64,000 nt of DNA from Diprion similis (GCF_021155765.1 NC_060106.1:193501-257500), one strand, 5' to 3'. Counted from the stretch's first letter, positions 20,387 through 30,500 are shown. The notes: generated by a model from the letters alone, not told the origin. Translations and numbers: made by a program.

Positions 20387-23308
20387 CAACCTCCATTGGA
20401 TTCAAATACATCTGCATCTCTTTGTACTGAAAAGTCATCTCAGTCACAACTACGTGTAGCTCAATTCAACGCCAATTCTCTATTGGCGCACATCGACCTC
20501 GTCCGACTGTATTTCCAAGCTAATAAATTTCATATAATCGCTGTGTCGGAAACATGGCTACACTCACATGTGTCAGACGAGCTTGTCAAGATCCCTGGTT
20601 ATTTTCTCATTCGCAATGATCGAGAGGGCAAAATCGGAGGAGGTGTTGCTTGCTACATCAGCAACACGTTAACTGCGAATATTCTAGCTGCATCTGCGAG
20701 TGAGTTCGACAATAAACCCGAATTCTTACTCCTGGACGTGCGTGCGTCTAATCGCAATGCTTTACTTTTTGCCTCGATTTATCGACGCCCTAAAGGTTGT
20801 CTTCTCGAAGAGTTTAACGTCAAGCTCATTTCGCACTTGCAGGCGTACAACAACATTATAATAGCCGGCGATGTTAACTGCAACCTACTACGTTATAACT
20901 TCGAATCTAATTATCTTCGTGACTTTGTCTCGTCTCTATCTTTACATATTGCTAACTTTGAAGCCACTCATCACACGGCTACATCCGATTCCTTGTTAGA
21001 CGTGATCATAGTCGATAGCCTCGAAAAAATTGTTAATATCTCCAAAACTAGCTCTCCGTTTATTGCGGGCCATGATCGCTTAGAATTAACATACTGTTTC
21101 GATCTTCCGACAAGGCTCGAGCAAAATTTAGTGCGTCGGAGTTATAAAAATTTTCAACTACCTGTGTTTCTCGAATCGGTGCGGTCCTTCTCATACTCGG
21201 TCAACATCAGATCCAAGCTCAATTGTGTAACGCCTCTCGACTTTAATAACCTCGTATCTTCGCTTTCAAGTGTAATTCTCTCCGCGTTAGACTGTCACGC
21301 TCCTCTTAGATCATTTAGAGTCAGCAAACCCCCAGCTCCATGGCTAACTAACGAACTCAAGCTCCGTATGAAATACCGCAATACCTTATACAAGCGTGCG
21401 AAACGCGCCAATAGTCTGCTAGGCTATGTAGTCTACAGAGATTTCAGAGACAAACTCACGAATGACATTAAAACAGCCAAGGCCACCTTTCAGTTCAATT
21501 GTCTTAGAAATATTAATGATCCCGCTAAGATTTGGAAAGAACTTTCTCGACTCGGTCTCGTCAAATCCTCCTTATCCTCCCCTCTTCATTTCTTTACAGC
21601 CGATCAACTGAATCTCTACTATTCCTCTGTTTCTAACTCTTCTCCAACCTGCTCGTTAGAGGATCTTGCCGTGGCAATCTCTTCCAGTGAGCCTACACTT
21701 CGCGTTTTTTCCCTAGAGCAAGTCACGAGAGAAATGGTGCTCAAATCCATCAATAGCTTGCCAGCGCAATCCTTCTCCTCTGGTGTCGATGGTATCCCTC
21801 TCTTCAGCATTCACAGTGCACTTCCAGAAATCGTTGAATTTCTCACACTTATTTTCAACAAATCAATCGAACTCTCTGTTTTTCCCAGTGCCTGGAAAGT
21901 TGCTCTAGTACGTCCTCTGTCCAAAATTCGTTCTCCCATATCACCATCGGATACCAGACCTATCGCGAATTTATCAGAATTCTCCAAAATTTTCGAAAAA
22001 ATCGTACACAAACAACTTTCCGATTTTATCACACGTCACAATATTCTCGATCCACGTCAGTCCGGGTATAGAACCAGTTACAGTACACAAACGGCCTTAC
22101 TCAGAGTTTGTGATGATATCAGAAAAAACATTGACGAACGTAAAATCACCATTCTCATTCTCTTCGATTTCAGCAAAGCGTTCGACACTGTTTCTCACCC
22201 TCTCCTCCTCGCAAAACTGCGTAAAATTGGCTTCTCAAGTTCCACCTTGACATGGTTTTTCTCCTACCTAACTGGACGTTCACAAGTGGTTGCCAGCGAT
22301 ACCAACGACTACTCCTGTCCACAGCCTATCTCTTCGGGAGTACCGCAAGGCTCCGTTCTGGGACCCCTGCTCTTTTCCTTATTCATAAACGACATCCCAA
22401 ATTCTCTTCAATACTCGAACCACATGATCTTTGCCGACGACACTCAAATTTATCTTAGTTGCTACCCATCAGAACTCGCCCATGGTCTCTCTCTTATTGC
22501 AAAGGATGCAGAAGCGATTGCGAGATATGCGTCTCAGAACGGTCTTTCTCTTAATCTCTCTAAATCCAAGGTAATGATCTGTGGTAGTACTCCGCTTGTA
22601 AATTCCTTTGATCTTGAGTTACTCTCACCTATAACAATTAATGGTACCAAACTTCCGTATGTGACCGAGGTGCGCAATCTTGGTGTACTCATGAAATCGA
22701 ATTTATCATGGACGAGTCATATTTCTCTAATCTCTCAAAGAGTACATTTTGCTCTCTTTAGACTAAAGCATCACAAAAATTCATTATCATGTCAACTCAG
22801 GATTAAACTTGTAACATCTCTCATTTTTCCGTTAATCGACTACTGCTGTCTTGTGTACCACGACGTCACTTCAGAACTCGATATAAAACTGCAGCGACTT
22901 GTGAATTGTGGTATCAGATTCATATTCGACCTAAGACGCGATGAACACATAACTCCCTATCGTAGGCAACTATGTTGGCTGAGCGTCACTAGCAGAAGAC
23001 TATACTTCCTGGGATGCTTTATGTATAAAGTATGCAACCTGACCTCTCCATCCTACATCTCTGAGCTTTTCGTCCGTCCTCGTGTCACCCGTCCCAACCG
23101 GATTGTGGCGCCATCTCCTCTCTTCCTCATCCCTCATCATCGGACCGTCTGTTATCGCAATTCTTTTCTCCTATCCGCTATCAACTTCTGGCATTCACTT
23201 CCTCCCGAGCTCATTGCGGCTACCTCTTTCACTTCCTTCAAATCAAACCTGTATTCCCATCTCTTCTTACTCGAGACCGGCGAGACTCCAGAACCGGAAA
23301 TCACGTAG
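20384..23308 (+). CDS. ORF2 of B2: EEP endonuclease and reverse transcriptase, open
   Basis: 974 codons open from the ORF1 stop to TAG at 23306-23308. EEP: QFNANSLLAHID, VSETWLHSHV, GGGVACYI, ASIYRRPKG, IIAGDVNCN (20860; GD.N motif), GHDRLE. RT: DTRPIANLSEFSKIFEKIV, DPRQSGYR, ILFDFSKAFDTVSH (22158), SGVPQGSVLGPLLFSLFINDI (22335), catalytic FADDTQIYLS (22431). The C-terminal block LIDYCCLVYHD...NCGIRFIFDLRRDEH...CWLSV and WHSLPPEL is shared by all B copies. No AUG is available near the start, so expression as an ORF1 fusion is likely. It belongs to the Jockey/CR1 group of apurinic-like endonuclease LINEs; exact clade not assignable by eye. Confidence 0.88.
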   Translation, partial: LQPPLDSNTSASLCTEKSSQSQLRVAQFNANSLLAHIDLVRLYFQANKFHIIAVSETWLHSHVSDELVKIPGYFLIRNDREGKIGGGVACYISNTLTANILAASASEFDNKPEFLLLDVRASNRNALLFASIYRRPKGCLLEEFNVKLISHLQAYNNIIIAGDVNCNLLRYNFESNYLRDFVSSLSLHIANFEATHHTATSDSLLDVIIVDSLEKIVNISKTSSPFIAGHDRLELTYCFDLPTRLEQNLVRRSYKNFQLPVFLESVRSFSYSVNIRSKLNCVTPLDFNNLVSSLSSVILSALDCHAPLRSFRVSKPPAPWLTNELKLRMKYRNTLYKRAKRANSLLGYVVYRDFRDKLTNDIKTAKATFQFNCLRNINDPAKIWKELSRLGLVKSSLSSPLHFFTADQLNLYYSSVSNSSPTCSLEDLAVAISSSEPTLRVFSLEQVTREMVLKSINSLPAQSFSSGVDGIPLFSIHSALPEIVEFLTLIFNKSIELSVFPSAWKVALVRPLSKIRSPISPSDTRPIANLSEFSKIFEKIVHKQLSDFITRHNILDPRQSGYRTSYSTQTALLRVCDDIRKNIDERKITILILFDFSKAFDTVSHPLLLAKLRKIGFSSSTLTWFFSYLTGRSQVVASDTNDYSCPQPISSGVPQGSVLGPLLFSLFINDIPNSLQYSNHMIFADDTQIYLSCYPSELAHGLSLIAKDAEAIARYASQNGLSLNLSKSKVMICGSTPLVNSFDLELLSPITINGTKLPYVTEVRNLGVLMKSNLSWTSHISLISQRVHFALFRLKHHKNSLSCQLRIKLVTSLIFPLIDYCCLVYHDVTSELDIKLQRLVNCGIRFIFDLRRDEHITPYRRQLCWLSVTSRRLYFLGCFMYKVCNLTSPSYISELFVRPRVTRPNRIVAPSPLFLIPHHRTVCYRNSFLLSAINFWHSLPPELIAATSFTSFKSNLYSHLFLLETGETPEPEIT

Positions 23309-23778
23309 TGCCCTTATTGGTTATTTTAATGTCTCTACGTTTAAATTTATGTACAACCACTAAAAATGCGTTATTATTACTATCTCATGTCATCATCTCA
23401 ATGCACGCAAGAGTGAGTTGCTCTATTTATTTATTCATATATTTACATATGTATTCAACTGTATTTTACTTTATTTTATTTTTACATTAGTAATTATCAT
23501 CTTCATTTTACCCAGTTAGTCTATTTTACATAACTTACTATTCATGGCGGTTATTCTTCCGATTTCTACCTCCGCCCGTACTATTCGCTTTTGCTGGACC
23601 TATGCCATTGTATCCCCGCTCGTTAATATTAAGACATCATGCGTACTCATGCTTATCTTTTGCTGTATTTTTGCCATTGTATCCCTGCTCGTTAGTATTA
23701 AGTCATCGTGCGTACACACGCTTATCTCTACTCTATGTATTGAATATTCACCTTTATATATTGTAGCTTTTACTTCTA

Positions 23779-23800
23779 TGCCCCAAAGTTCGCTAAGGCA
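23779..23800 (+). other. 3' hairpin of B2
   Basis: TGCC (23779-23782) pairs with GGCA (23797-23800) just before TCAATAAA. Confidence 0.5.
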
Positions 23801-23829
23801 TCAATAAATTTAATCAATCAATCAATCAA

Positions 23830-23842
23830 TCTCTCTCTCTCT
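23830..23842 (+). repeat. Short (TC)n tract between B2 and C1
   Basis: Thirteen bases of CT after TCAATCAATCAATCAA; C1 begins AGGAGGCAC. Confidence 0.9.
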
Positions 23843-23844
23843 AG

Positions 23845-25002
23845 GAGGCACTAACCAACGATGACGATCCCGACTCGCCGGGCGGCTCTCGTCCGATTTC
23901 ACCGTCGCTGCCTACACATTCCACCGACTCCAGCTCCTTACGAAAAAGGGGGCGCCCTCCGGCCGACGACGGTGACAACTTTAAAAACCCGCCAAAAAAA
24001 CCCGCGGCGTCGAAGCCCACACTGGCCAACGTTATGGCCTGCCTCGGAGGAATCAATGAGTCCCTCAACGCCCAGAACCTTGTACTGAAGACCCAAGAGG
24101 TCAGTCTTGGAGCCATCGAGGACTCACTATCGAGACATGGTGCTCTCTTGCAGACACTCCCGGTTATGCAGGCTACTCTCGACTCGGCCAGCACCGATCT
24201 GGTATCCCTAAAGGATACCACTGATCGCCTCACTCAGACTACTGACGCCTTATCAAAAAAGTCCGACCTTCATGATCGAAAGTACGCTCAGCTCGAGCAG
24301 GCGCTCAGTCAGCTCACTGCTCGCGTCGATGGACTACCGCTTGAGCCTGGCCCCAGCACTTCCGGCACTGCAGAATACACCAGGCTCACTGCTGCGTTGA
24401 ACGCAAATTCCCTACGCAACTTGAGGACTTCAGCCGGTCAATCACTCGACGCCGAGATCACTATCTCTGGCTTTACATTCGCGACCGTCAACGAGGAAAC
24501 CCTCTTCACTCTTACTAAAGCCGTAGCCAACGCAGTCAGGCTCAAGCACTCGCCGGACGATTTCTTGAGCGCACGTCCACTTCGTAAAAAGTCAGCGGTG
24601 TCACCCTCTGAGCCGTCTACATCCACGGCCACGACCATCGCCACGAGGACCACGTTCGCTGTGGTATGCAGTGACCCAACGCTCGCTGGTCGCTTCGTCA
24701 GTGCCAAGAGGAGGTTTGGAACCCTCAAGTTCTCCCAATTGGATAACGCGCTGCTCCCTGGTGTCGACCTGCCGACCCCGGCGGGTGATTTCACTATCAA
24801 TGTGAACGAGATGCTGCCTTCTCACGTTCTCAGGCTGCTCAACGATGCAAAATCGACACTCAAGCCAGCCGGTTTCAAGTATGTGTGGTGCACTAACCGT
24901 ACTATCTACGCGAAATTCAAGGACGGCGACATAGTTCAAATCATCAACTCTCATACAGATATCACCGGGACCATCAAGCTATACGCCGGTGCTCCTCAAT
25001 AA
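23845..25002 (+). CDS. ORF1 of C1 (partial at N-terminus): coiled coil and FP-like domain
   Basis: Open from the truncation point; the first ATG is at 24034. Segments: acidic and basic low-complexity N-terminus (RKRGRPPADD), a coiled coil from about 24090 to 24330 (heptad-like leucines), a Ser/Thr/Pro linker, then the C-terminal FP-like domain (EITISGFTF, RRFGTLKFSQ, FTINVNEMLPSHVLRLL, FKYVWCTNRTIYAKFKDGD). The domain order matches B5 and B7, though no PHD finger remains. Probable RNA-binding chaperone of the element. It ends with TAA and is followed in frame by ORF2. Confidence 0.8.
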   Translation, partial: EALTNDDDPDSPGGSRPISPSLPTHSTDSSSLRKRGRPPADDGDNFKNPPKKPAASKPTLANVMACLGGINESLNAQNLVLKTQEVSLGAIEDSLSRHGALLQTLPVMQATLDSASTDLVSLKDTTDRLTQTTDALSKKSDLHDRKYAQLEQALSQLTARVDGLPLEPGPSTSGTAEYTRLTAALNANSLRNLRTSAGQSLDAEITISGFTFATVNEETLFTLTKAVANAVRLKHSPDDFLSARPLRKKSAVSPSEPSTSTATTIATRTTFAVVCSDPTLAGRFVSAKRRFGTLKFSQLDNALLPGVDLPTPAGDFTINVNEMLPSHVLRLLNDAKSTLKPAGFKYVWCTNRTIYAKFKDGDIVQIINSHTDITGTIKLYAGAPQ

Positions 25003-25005
25003 CGT
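25000..25005 (+). promoter_or_regulatory. In-frame ORF1 stop, TAA-CGT (C1)
   Basis: ORF2 continues in the same frame; the EEP motif LNVNS is 23 codons downstream and no ATG is between them. UAA is usually the tightest stop, so readthrough is less sure here than in families A and B. Confidence 0.5.
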
Positions 25006-27876
25006 TCCCGCCCCGCGCACCCTCCTTTACCAGGCCCCCCCACCCTTACAGTCTTCAGATCTTGCTGCCTTAACGTCAATTCTCTCCGCTCCCACCTGGA
25101 TGTGCTCAAACTCCACCTCGACTCCACACCCGTATATCAGCTTATCGCCGTGACTGAGACTTGGCTCTCGCCTGAGATACCTGACACCGTTGTCCACATC
25201 CCGGGATACTTTCCCCTCCGCAACGATCGTAATGTGCATGGCGGCGGAGTGGCGCTGTTCATTCACGAATCGATCTCGGCAAGGGTTATCGCGAGCTCGG
25301 CTCGGACCGGTCTACCCGGCTCGTTCGAGTACATCATGTGCGAACTTCGCGGCAGGGGTTCCCCACCAGTTTTTGCTGCTGTCGTGTACCGCCCGCCTCA
25401 TGTGCCGTTCACAACCCCCACTGACTTTGGCCATCTGCTCTCAACCTCAATGGAGGGGTATAGTCACAAGATCATCATGGGCGACTTTAATGCGGACCAG
25501 CTGAGCAATAATTTTGATGCCCAGTATCTCAGACACTTGTTTCGGGATCAGTCTCTCCGCCTCATCGACCATGGTTTCACTCATTCTTCTAGAACATCCG
25601 AAACGTGGCTCGACTTATGCCTGATCGACGAATCTGACGAAGTGGTCTCGTTCGGTAAGTCTGATACCCCCCTCGGCGCTGGGCATCATCTAATCTTCGT
25701 TGAGTTATCTATCCTCGCTATACGGCCCGCGCCGAAGGTTATTACCACGCGTCAGCTTGGTCGTTTGTCGCGACCGGAGGCACAGGAGGCGCTCGCCGCG
25801 GTCGACTGGCTCGCACTGGCTGATCGCCCTCCGTCCATCGACGCCGCATTGAAGCAATTCTACGAACACTTTTTCGACATCCTCGATCGCTTTGCACCAG
25901 TATCTCGCATCCGTGTCAACTCGGCAAAAACCGCCCCCTGGATCTCGGACGAACTTAAGAAGGCTCAGCGGACTCTGAGTGCAATCTATCGCCGCTATCG
26001 CCGTAACAGGCGAGCGCGCGATCTTCAAGCTTACCGCGGGGCGCGCGACGAACTCAGAGCCCGCCTGAACGCTGCAAGAATCGAGTACTACAAATCGAGA
26101 CTCCTGGGATTATCCCCAGAATCAATGTGGCACGAACTCCGCAATCTCGGCCTCACCAAGGAACGCGTCTCTCCACCGCTTGTGATCCCCCCGGAGGAAC
26201 TCAACTCTGCCTTAGCCGAGGTCTCCATCTCTCGCCGCCCACCTGGCGATCCCGACGGGGACCTACCGGTTCCCCCTCTCGATCGCCCGGAGTTCTCTTT
26301 TATGCCGGTCACTCCGTCGGCTGTCACCAAGGCGGTCCAGTCGGCTCACTCAAATGCTACAGGATTTGATGGGCTCAACTTGCGTATGCTCTTACCGGCC
26401 TTTACGACGTTGCTTTGTTTTCTGGTCGCCATTTTCAACCGGTCCATTAGGGAGTGCTGCTTCCCTGCCATCTGGAAGAGAGCCATCGTGGTCGCCATCA
26501 ATAAAGTAGCTACACCAAGGGCTCCTGGAGACTATCGACCGATCTCCTTGCTAGCCACAACCAGCAAGATCTTGGAGCATCTCATCCACGACCAGATTTC
26601 GGCCTACATCGAACGCTTCTCGATCCTCGACCCGTGGCAGTGCGGTTTCCGTGCGGGATACAGCACGTCCACGGCTCTACTCAAGCTGCTCAACGACGTC
26701 TGGTGCGGGATGGACAGAAGACAGGTCACCATCTCGATCCTATTCGATTTTTCAAAAGCGTTGGATACTGTTTCCCATGAACTGCTCCTGGGCAAACTGC
26801 GACGAATGGGGTTCTCCCCGGAGGTCATCGCATGGCTACGTTCATACCTGGAGGGCAGGCAGCAGGCCCTAAAACACGATGATGCACTTACCAGCTGGAT
26901 TCCCACGAACAAGGGTGTACCGCAGGGCTCAGTCCTCGGCCCCTTGCTGTTCTCGCTCTTCATCAACGACATCGGTTCTGCCATCCAATTCGGGAGACGC
27001 TTGCTCTACGCCGACGATCTTCAGATCTACGCCACTTGTAACCCGGGAGAGCTGGCTACTTGCGTCCACGGCCTAAATCAGGACATCAGGAGAATCCGAG
27101 ACTGGGCACGGAGAAATCACCTGCAACTGAACCTCCTCAAAACTAAGGCAATCATCCTGGGAAATAACAGGCTGATTAACCAAATCAGCGCCTCTGAGCC
27201 CCCGCCTCTGGGAGATGGCCATATAGAGGTGCCTTACGTCTCGTACGTCAGGAACCTTGGTGTAGTGCTCGACTCCAAGCTCTCGTTCCAGAAACACATC
27301 GCCGGCGTCTCATCCAGGATCAACGGCATTCTCTACAGGCTGCAACAGTTGCGCGATTACACCGACACGAGCTTACGGAGAAGTCTGGTGACCGCTCTAC
27401 TCCTACCTCAGATCAACTACTGCTCCTCGGTGCTATTAGGTGCCGGGGTTGTCAACGACCTCAGGCTCCAGCGCTTGGTCAATAAGGGCATTCGCTTTAT
27501 CTATAATCTCCCTCGCGACGCACAAATCTCCCACTATCGGCGCGGACTCGGTTGGCTCAGCGTCGGGAATGCGAGGAAGGTCTCCGTGGCCTGCCTCGTC
27601 TACAACGCTCTTCAGGGGATGGCACCTTCCTTCATCCAAGAAATGCTCATCTTACACGCACCGTCCCGCACTACTCGTCACGCGCGCGCGGACGCTTTGG
27701 TTGTGCCTCACTATCGCACTGAAGCCTACCGCCACTCCCTTGCCATTACTGCGCCGACCATCTGGAACAGCCTTCCTGCGGGAGTTATCGAGGCCGATTC
27801 GCTGCCTACCTTCAGAGATCGCCTTAAAGAGCACTTGCTCGCGCTCGAGGCACCGACACCAGCGCCGTTGGCTTAG
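25003..27876 (+). CDS. ORF2 of C1: EEP endonuclease and reverse transcriptase, open
   Basis: 957 codons, open from the ORF1 stop to TAG at 27874-27876. EEP: CLNVNSLRSHLDV, VTETWLSPEIP, GGGVALFIHE, AVVYRPPHV, IMGDFNADQLS (25480), AGHH. RT: DYRPISLLATTSKILEHLI (26530), DPWQCGFRAGYSTSTALL, ILFDFSKALDTVSHE (26737; Leu where sister families have Phe, catalytic Asp kept), KGVPQGSVLGPLLFSLFINDI (26912), catalytic YADDLQIYAT (27007). C-terminal HYRRGLGWLSVG and WNSLPAGV correspond to the B family ends. The first in-frame ATG lies well inside EEP, so the protein is probably not made from its own AUG. Long frames in other registers here are GC-rich shadows. Confidence 0.88.
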   Translation, partial: RSRPAHPPLPGPPTLTVFRSCCLNVNSLRSHLDVLKLHLDSTPVYQLIAVTETWLSPEIPDTVVHIPGYFPLRNDRNVHGGGVALFIHESISARVIASSARTGLPGSFEYIMCELRGRGSPPVFAAVVYRPPHVPFTTPTDFGHLLSTSMEGYSHKIIMGDFNADQLSNNFDAQYLRHLFRDQSLRLIDHGFTHSSRTSETWLDLCLIDESDEVVSFGKSDTPLGAGHHLIFVELSILAIRPAPKVITTRQLGRLSRPEAQEALAAVDWLALADRPPSIDAALKQFYEHFFDILDRFAPVSRIRVNSAKTAPWISDELKKAQRTLSAIYRRYRRNRRARDLQAYRGARDELRARLNAARIEYYKSRLLGLSPESMWHELRNLGLTKERVSPPLVIPPEELNSALAEVSISRRPPGDPDGDLPVPPLDRPEFSFMPVTPSAVTKAVQSAHSNATGFDGLNLRMLLPAFTTLLCFLVAIFNRSIRECCFPAIWKRAIVVAINKVATPRAPGDYRPISLLATTSKILEHLIHDQISAYIERFSILDPWQCGFRAGYSTSTALLKLLNDVWCGMDRRQVTISILFDFSKALDTVSHELLLGKLRRMGFSPEVIAWLRSYLEGRQQALKHDDALTSWIPTNKGVPQGSVLGPLLFSLFINDIGSAIQFGRRLLYADDLQIYATCNPGELATCVHGLNQDIRRIRDWARRNHLQLNLLKTKAIILGNNRLINQISASEPPPLGDGHIEVPYVSYVRNLGVVLDSKLSFQKHIAGVSSRINGILYRLQQLRDYTDTSLRRSLVTALLLPQINYCSSVLLGAGVVNDLRLQRLVNKGIRFIYNLPRDAQISHYRRGLGWLSVGNARKVSVACLVYNALQGMAPSFIQEMLILHAPSRTTRHARADALVVPHYRTEAYRHSLAITAPTIWNSLPAGVIEADSLPTFRDRLKEHLLALEAPTPAPLA

Positions 27877-28165
27877 TGCCAAGGCACTACTTGCTTGGAT
27901 TTTCCGGAGTGCGCAGGGGCACCTCCTCACTCACTTATTTCTCTTTTTTCATCACTTTTCCATCACCTTTTCATGTCTTTATCATCACTTTCCCACCACT
28001 TTCATCCACATTATTCGCGCGCTAGGCTTGAGAGAGTGAGCACGCTATCATGATCTACATCTACATTCTCATAAACATCTCACCGTCGCAATTTCTTATG
28101 CTACCTACGGCTAATTCGATATTAACTCTAGTTATAAGTTTAAATAAGCACCTGCTTGCTCTTGT

Positions 28166-28181
28166 AGCTCGTCCACGAGCT
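28166..28181 (+). other. 3' hairpin of C1
   Basis: AGCTCG-TCCA-CGAGCT, a 6-bp perfect stem in the 3' UTR, about 40 bases before the AATAAAAAT signal. Confidence 0.5.
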
Positions 28182-28239
28182 TCATATTTTGTTCAACACT
28201 GAATAATAAAAATACATTTTCAATCAATCAAAAAATCAA

Positions 28240-28267
28240 TCTCTCACCCTCTCTCTCTCTCTTTCTC
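28240..28267 (+). repeat. (TC)n tract between C1 and A4
   Basis: CTCTCACCCTCTCTCTCTCT followed by CTTTCTC; slightly imperfect CT tract. Confidence 0.9.
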
Positions 28268-29093
28268 GAGTTGAGAGGGTGCTCAAATTGTTGCTCTGTA
28301 GAAAGTGCGACTACCAGGTGGATAGTGCGTCATTGTTCATAATAAAATAACGTGAATGTGGGGGAGGAAGTGACGAACTTTTTGAGAGGAGTGAAATAAA
28401 CTGTGGTAAACTTTTTGAAAAGTGATAAAGAAAATTGCGAACGAGATTTCCTAACCTCAAAGTAACTTAGTCTGATATATTGATTGTTTTCATCGATCGC
28501 GGCTGCGTTCAACGTCGCACTAGATATCTGTCAGCTCTCTGAAGCTGGCAAATCACATCGAGCGTTTTCCGAAAATACGCTTATTAAACGAGTGTCGGAG
28601 TACAGTCAGGTGTTACTCACCGAAGAAATATCTTGTAGCGCTTGAGACAACGAGGAAATCAATAGCGGGAAAATTGTGAAGAGGCTTATGGAGATCGGTC
28701 ATCACGACAGTGCATAGCGGGCACACGACGACGAGTCGGACACGGGGAACCATCTATCACTATCGCCACCTGGCTCTAACAAGTTATTGATCTTCCATCG
28801 ATCACTTAGGTCAATTATCATAACACAAATGGTGGCAATAGGGGGTACTTTAATACCGACGGCGGATGATTCTTTCTAACGTGCTAAAGCAAACCAACGG
28901 ATAACAAGTAAATATCACGAAGGATCGATACAAATTGATATCTGAAGCAACGACGTAAACAACGTACACTGGTCAATAAAGGTATTGTCACTTCCCCATA
29001 TATGACGGTCGGTATTAAAGAGCACTATCTGAGGGTGTAATAAAAATAAGTAAATAAATAAATAAATAAAATAGAAGAAAGCAATAATGCAGT

Positions 29094-30497
29094 ATGTTTT
29101 CCAGTAAAGAATGGAACTGTCAAGCCTGTAAGAAAGAAATACAAACAGAAGTGACAAGATGTATACCTTGTTTGAAGAACTTTCATCCAGGGTGTACACA
29201 AAAGCACAGAGTTTACAATAGAGATAATGAAATGGTTATGTGTACAGGAAAGAAAGAATCAATTATAAGAAATAAAGGGAAAGATAAAACGGAAAGCGTA
29301 GGAGGTAACAATAGCATAAAAAATGACAAGGAGGTGGATAAGACAAAGGGAACAACAAACAAGGAGCAGAAAACAACAGTAACAACATCGATGGAAAAGG
29401 AGAAACGGGAGGAGAGGGATAGGGAGGGTGGGAGGGAGAGAGAAATGAGAGCAGAAGGGAACGGAATAATTGAAGAGAGCATCGAAAAAATCCTCAAAAT
29501 TGTACGTAACATAAAAGATGAGGGAATAAGCAGAAATGAAATCAAAAAGATTGTAGAAGATACTATAGGAATACAATTATTACAACTAAAACAAGAAATA
29601 TTAGAAATAAAAAACACGCTAGAAGTAATAACAGCAAACAGCAATAAGCCAATCGAAAGAAGTGGTGAAACACAAAGTTACGCAGAGGTAATAAAAACAA
29701 AGAAAAGAGAAAATATTCTCATAGTAAAACCAAAGGGAAACCAAGAGAGTCAAGCGACGAAAGAGACGATGCTCAACAAAGTAAATATTAAAACATTACC
29801 AGTAGGAGTATCAAGAGTAGCAAAAGGAAATAAGGGAACGATCATAATAGGATGCGAGAGTGAAAGAGAGGTGAGACAATTAAAAGAATCAGTGGAAGAG
29901 ACGATAGGGGACGATTTTCAAACAATAATACCGAAGCAAAAGCAGCCAAAAATAAAAATAGTAGGGGTTGACGAAGAAGAAATGGAATTAGCTGACGAAT
30001 CGATACTAGAAACAATTAAAGTGCAAAACGAAATAAACGGCGAAAGGGAAGGATACCACATGAAAATAGTGAAAAGATATACAATAGAGAAATTAAATGA
30101 AGTAAAAAGAAAAAAATATACTGAGGGAACACTAATCATTGAAACAGATGCAGAAACTCATAAGAAATTAGTAAGAAAAGAGAAAGTCAACATAGGATGG
30201 AGAAAATGCAAGGTGTATGACTTTATCAGTGTACTAAGATGCCTCAGATGCTGGGGATTCAATCATATGGCAAAATACTGCAAGAAAGAGGAAGTTTGCC
30301 GATACTGCGCGGGAAACCACAACGACGTAGACTGTACGTCAGGAGAAAAGAGACGTGTGAACTGTAGAGATAAAATTAGGCGATACAATAATAAAAACAT
30401 CAAGGACGATCATGAAGCGACAGACAAAGACTGCCCGACGTACCGCAAAAAAATGGAAGAAGAAATATCAAAAAGGTCCGTAGATGACACAGAATAG
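29094..30497 (+). CDS. ORF1 of A4: PHD-like finger, coiled coil, CCHC knuckles
   Basis: 467 codons from ATG. N-terminal finger CQACKKEIQTEVTRCIPCLK then FHPGCTQKH. A strongly charged, Arg/Glu-rich coiled coil occupies residues about 60-200. C-terminal zinc knuckles are CLRCWGFNHMAKYC and CRYCAGNHNDVDC; the third knuckle seen in A5 (CINC) is degenerate here (RRVNC). It ends DHEATDKDCPTYRKK and GAA-TAG. Same expected role as A3 ORF1: binding of element RNA. The frame is intact. Confidence 0.85.
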   Translation: MFSSKEWNCQACKKEIQTEVTRCIPCLKNFHPGCTQKHRVYNRDNEMVMCTGKKESIIRNKGKDKTESVGGNNSIKNDKEVDKTKGTTNKEQKTTVTTSMEKEKREERDREGGREREMRAEGNGIIEESIEKILKIVRNIKDEGISRNEIKKIVEDTIGIQLLQLKQEILEIKNTLEVITANSNKPIERSGETQSYAEVIKTKKRENILIVKPKGNQESQATKETMLNKVNIKTLPVGVSRVAKGNKGTIIIGCESEREVRQLKESVEETIGDDFQTIIPKQKQPKIKIVGVDEEEMELADESILETIKVQNEINGEREGYHMKIVKRYTIEKLNEVKRKKYTEGTLIIETDAETHKKLVRKEKVNIGWRKCKVYDFISVLRCLRCWGFNHMAKYCKKEEVCRYCAGNHNDVDCTSGEKRRVNCRDKIRRYNNKNIKDDHEATDKDCPTYRKKMEEEISKRSVDDTE

Positions 30498-30500
30498 CAA
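30492..30500 (+). promoter_or_regulatory. In-frame ORF1 stop, context GAA-TAG-CAA (A4)
   Basis: TAG at 30495-30497 with CAA CAA ATG following in frame. Here an ATG is seven bases after the stop, so reinitiation is an alternative to readthrough. Confidence 0.6.

Larger units (their letters stand above)
20048..23829 (+). mobile_element. Non-LTR retrotransposon copy B2 (family B), 5' truncated, ORF2 open
   Basis: The copy starts inside ORF1 and contains the ORF1/ORF2 junction, complete ORF2, a 3' UTR of about 0.5 kb, hairpin, CAATAAA and four TCAA-type repeats before (TC)n. The 3' UTR (23309-23829) shows no other gene. Confidence 0.9.
23843..28239 (+). mobile_element. Non-LTR retrotransposon copy C1 (family C), 5' truncated, GC-rich
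   Basis: This copy is visibly more GC-rich than its neighbours. It starts inside ORF1 and has complete ORF2, a 3' UTR (27877-28239) with hairpin, AATAATAAAAAT and a CAATCAATCA...AATCAATC tail into (TC)n. Only one copy of this family is in the window. Confidence 0.9.

Noticed and set aside
25705..28039. Alternative frames on both strands within C1
   Set aside because: GC-rich overlap of ORF2; the RT/EEP frame carries all conserved motifs.
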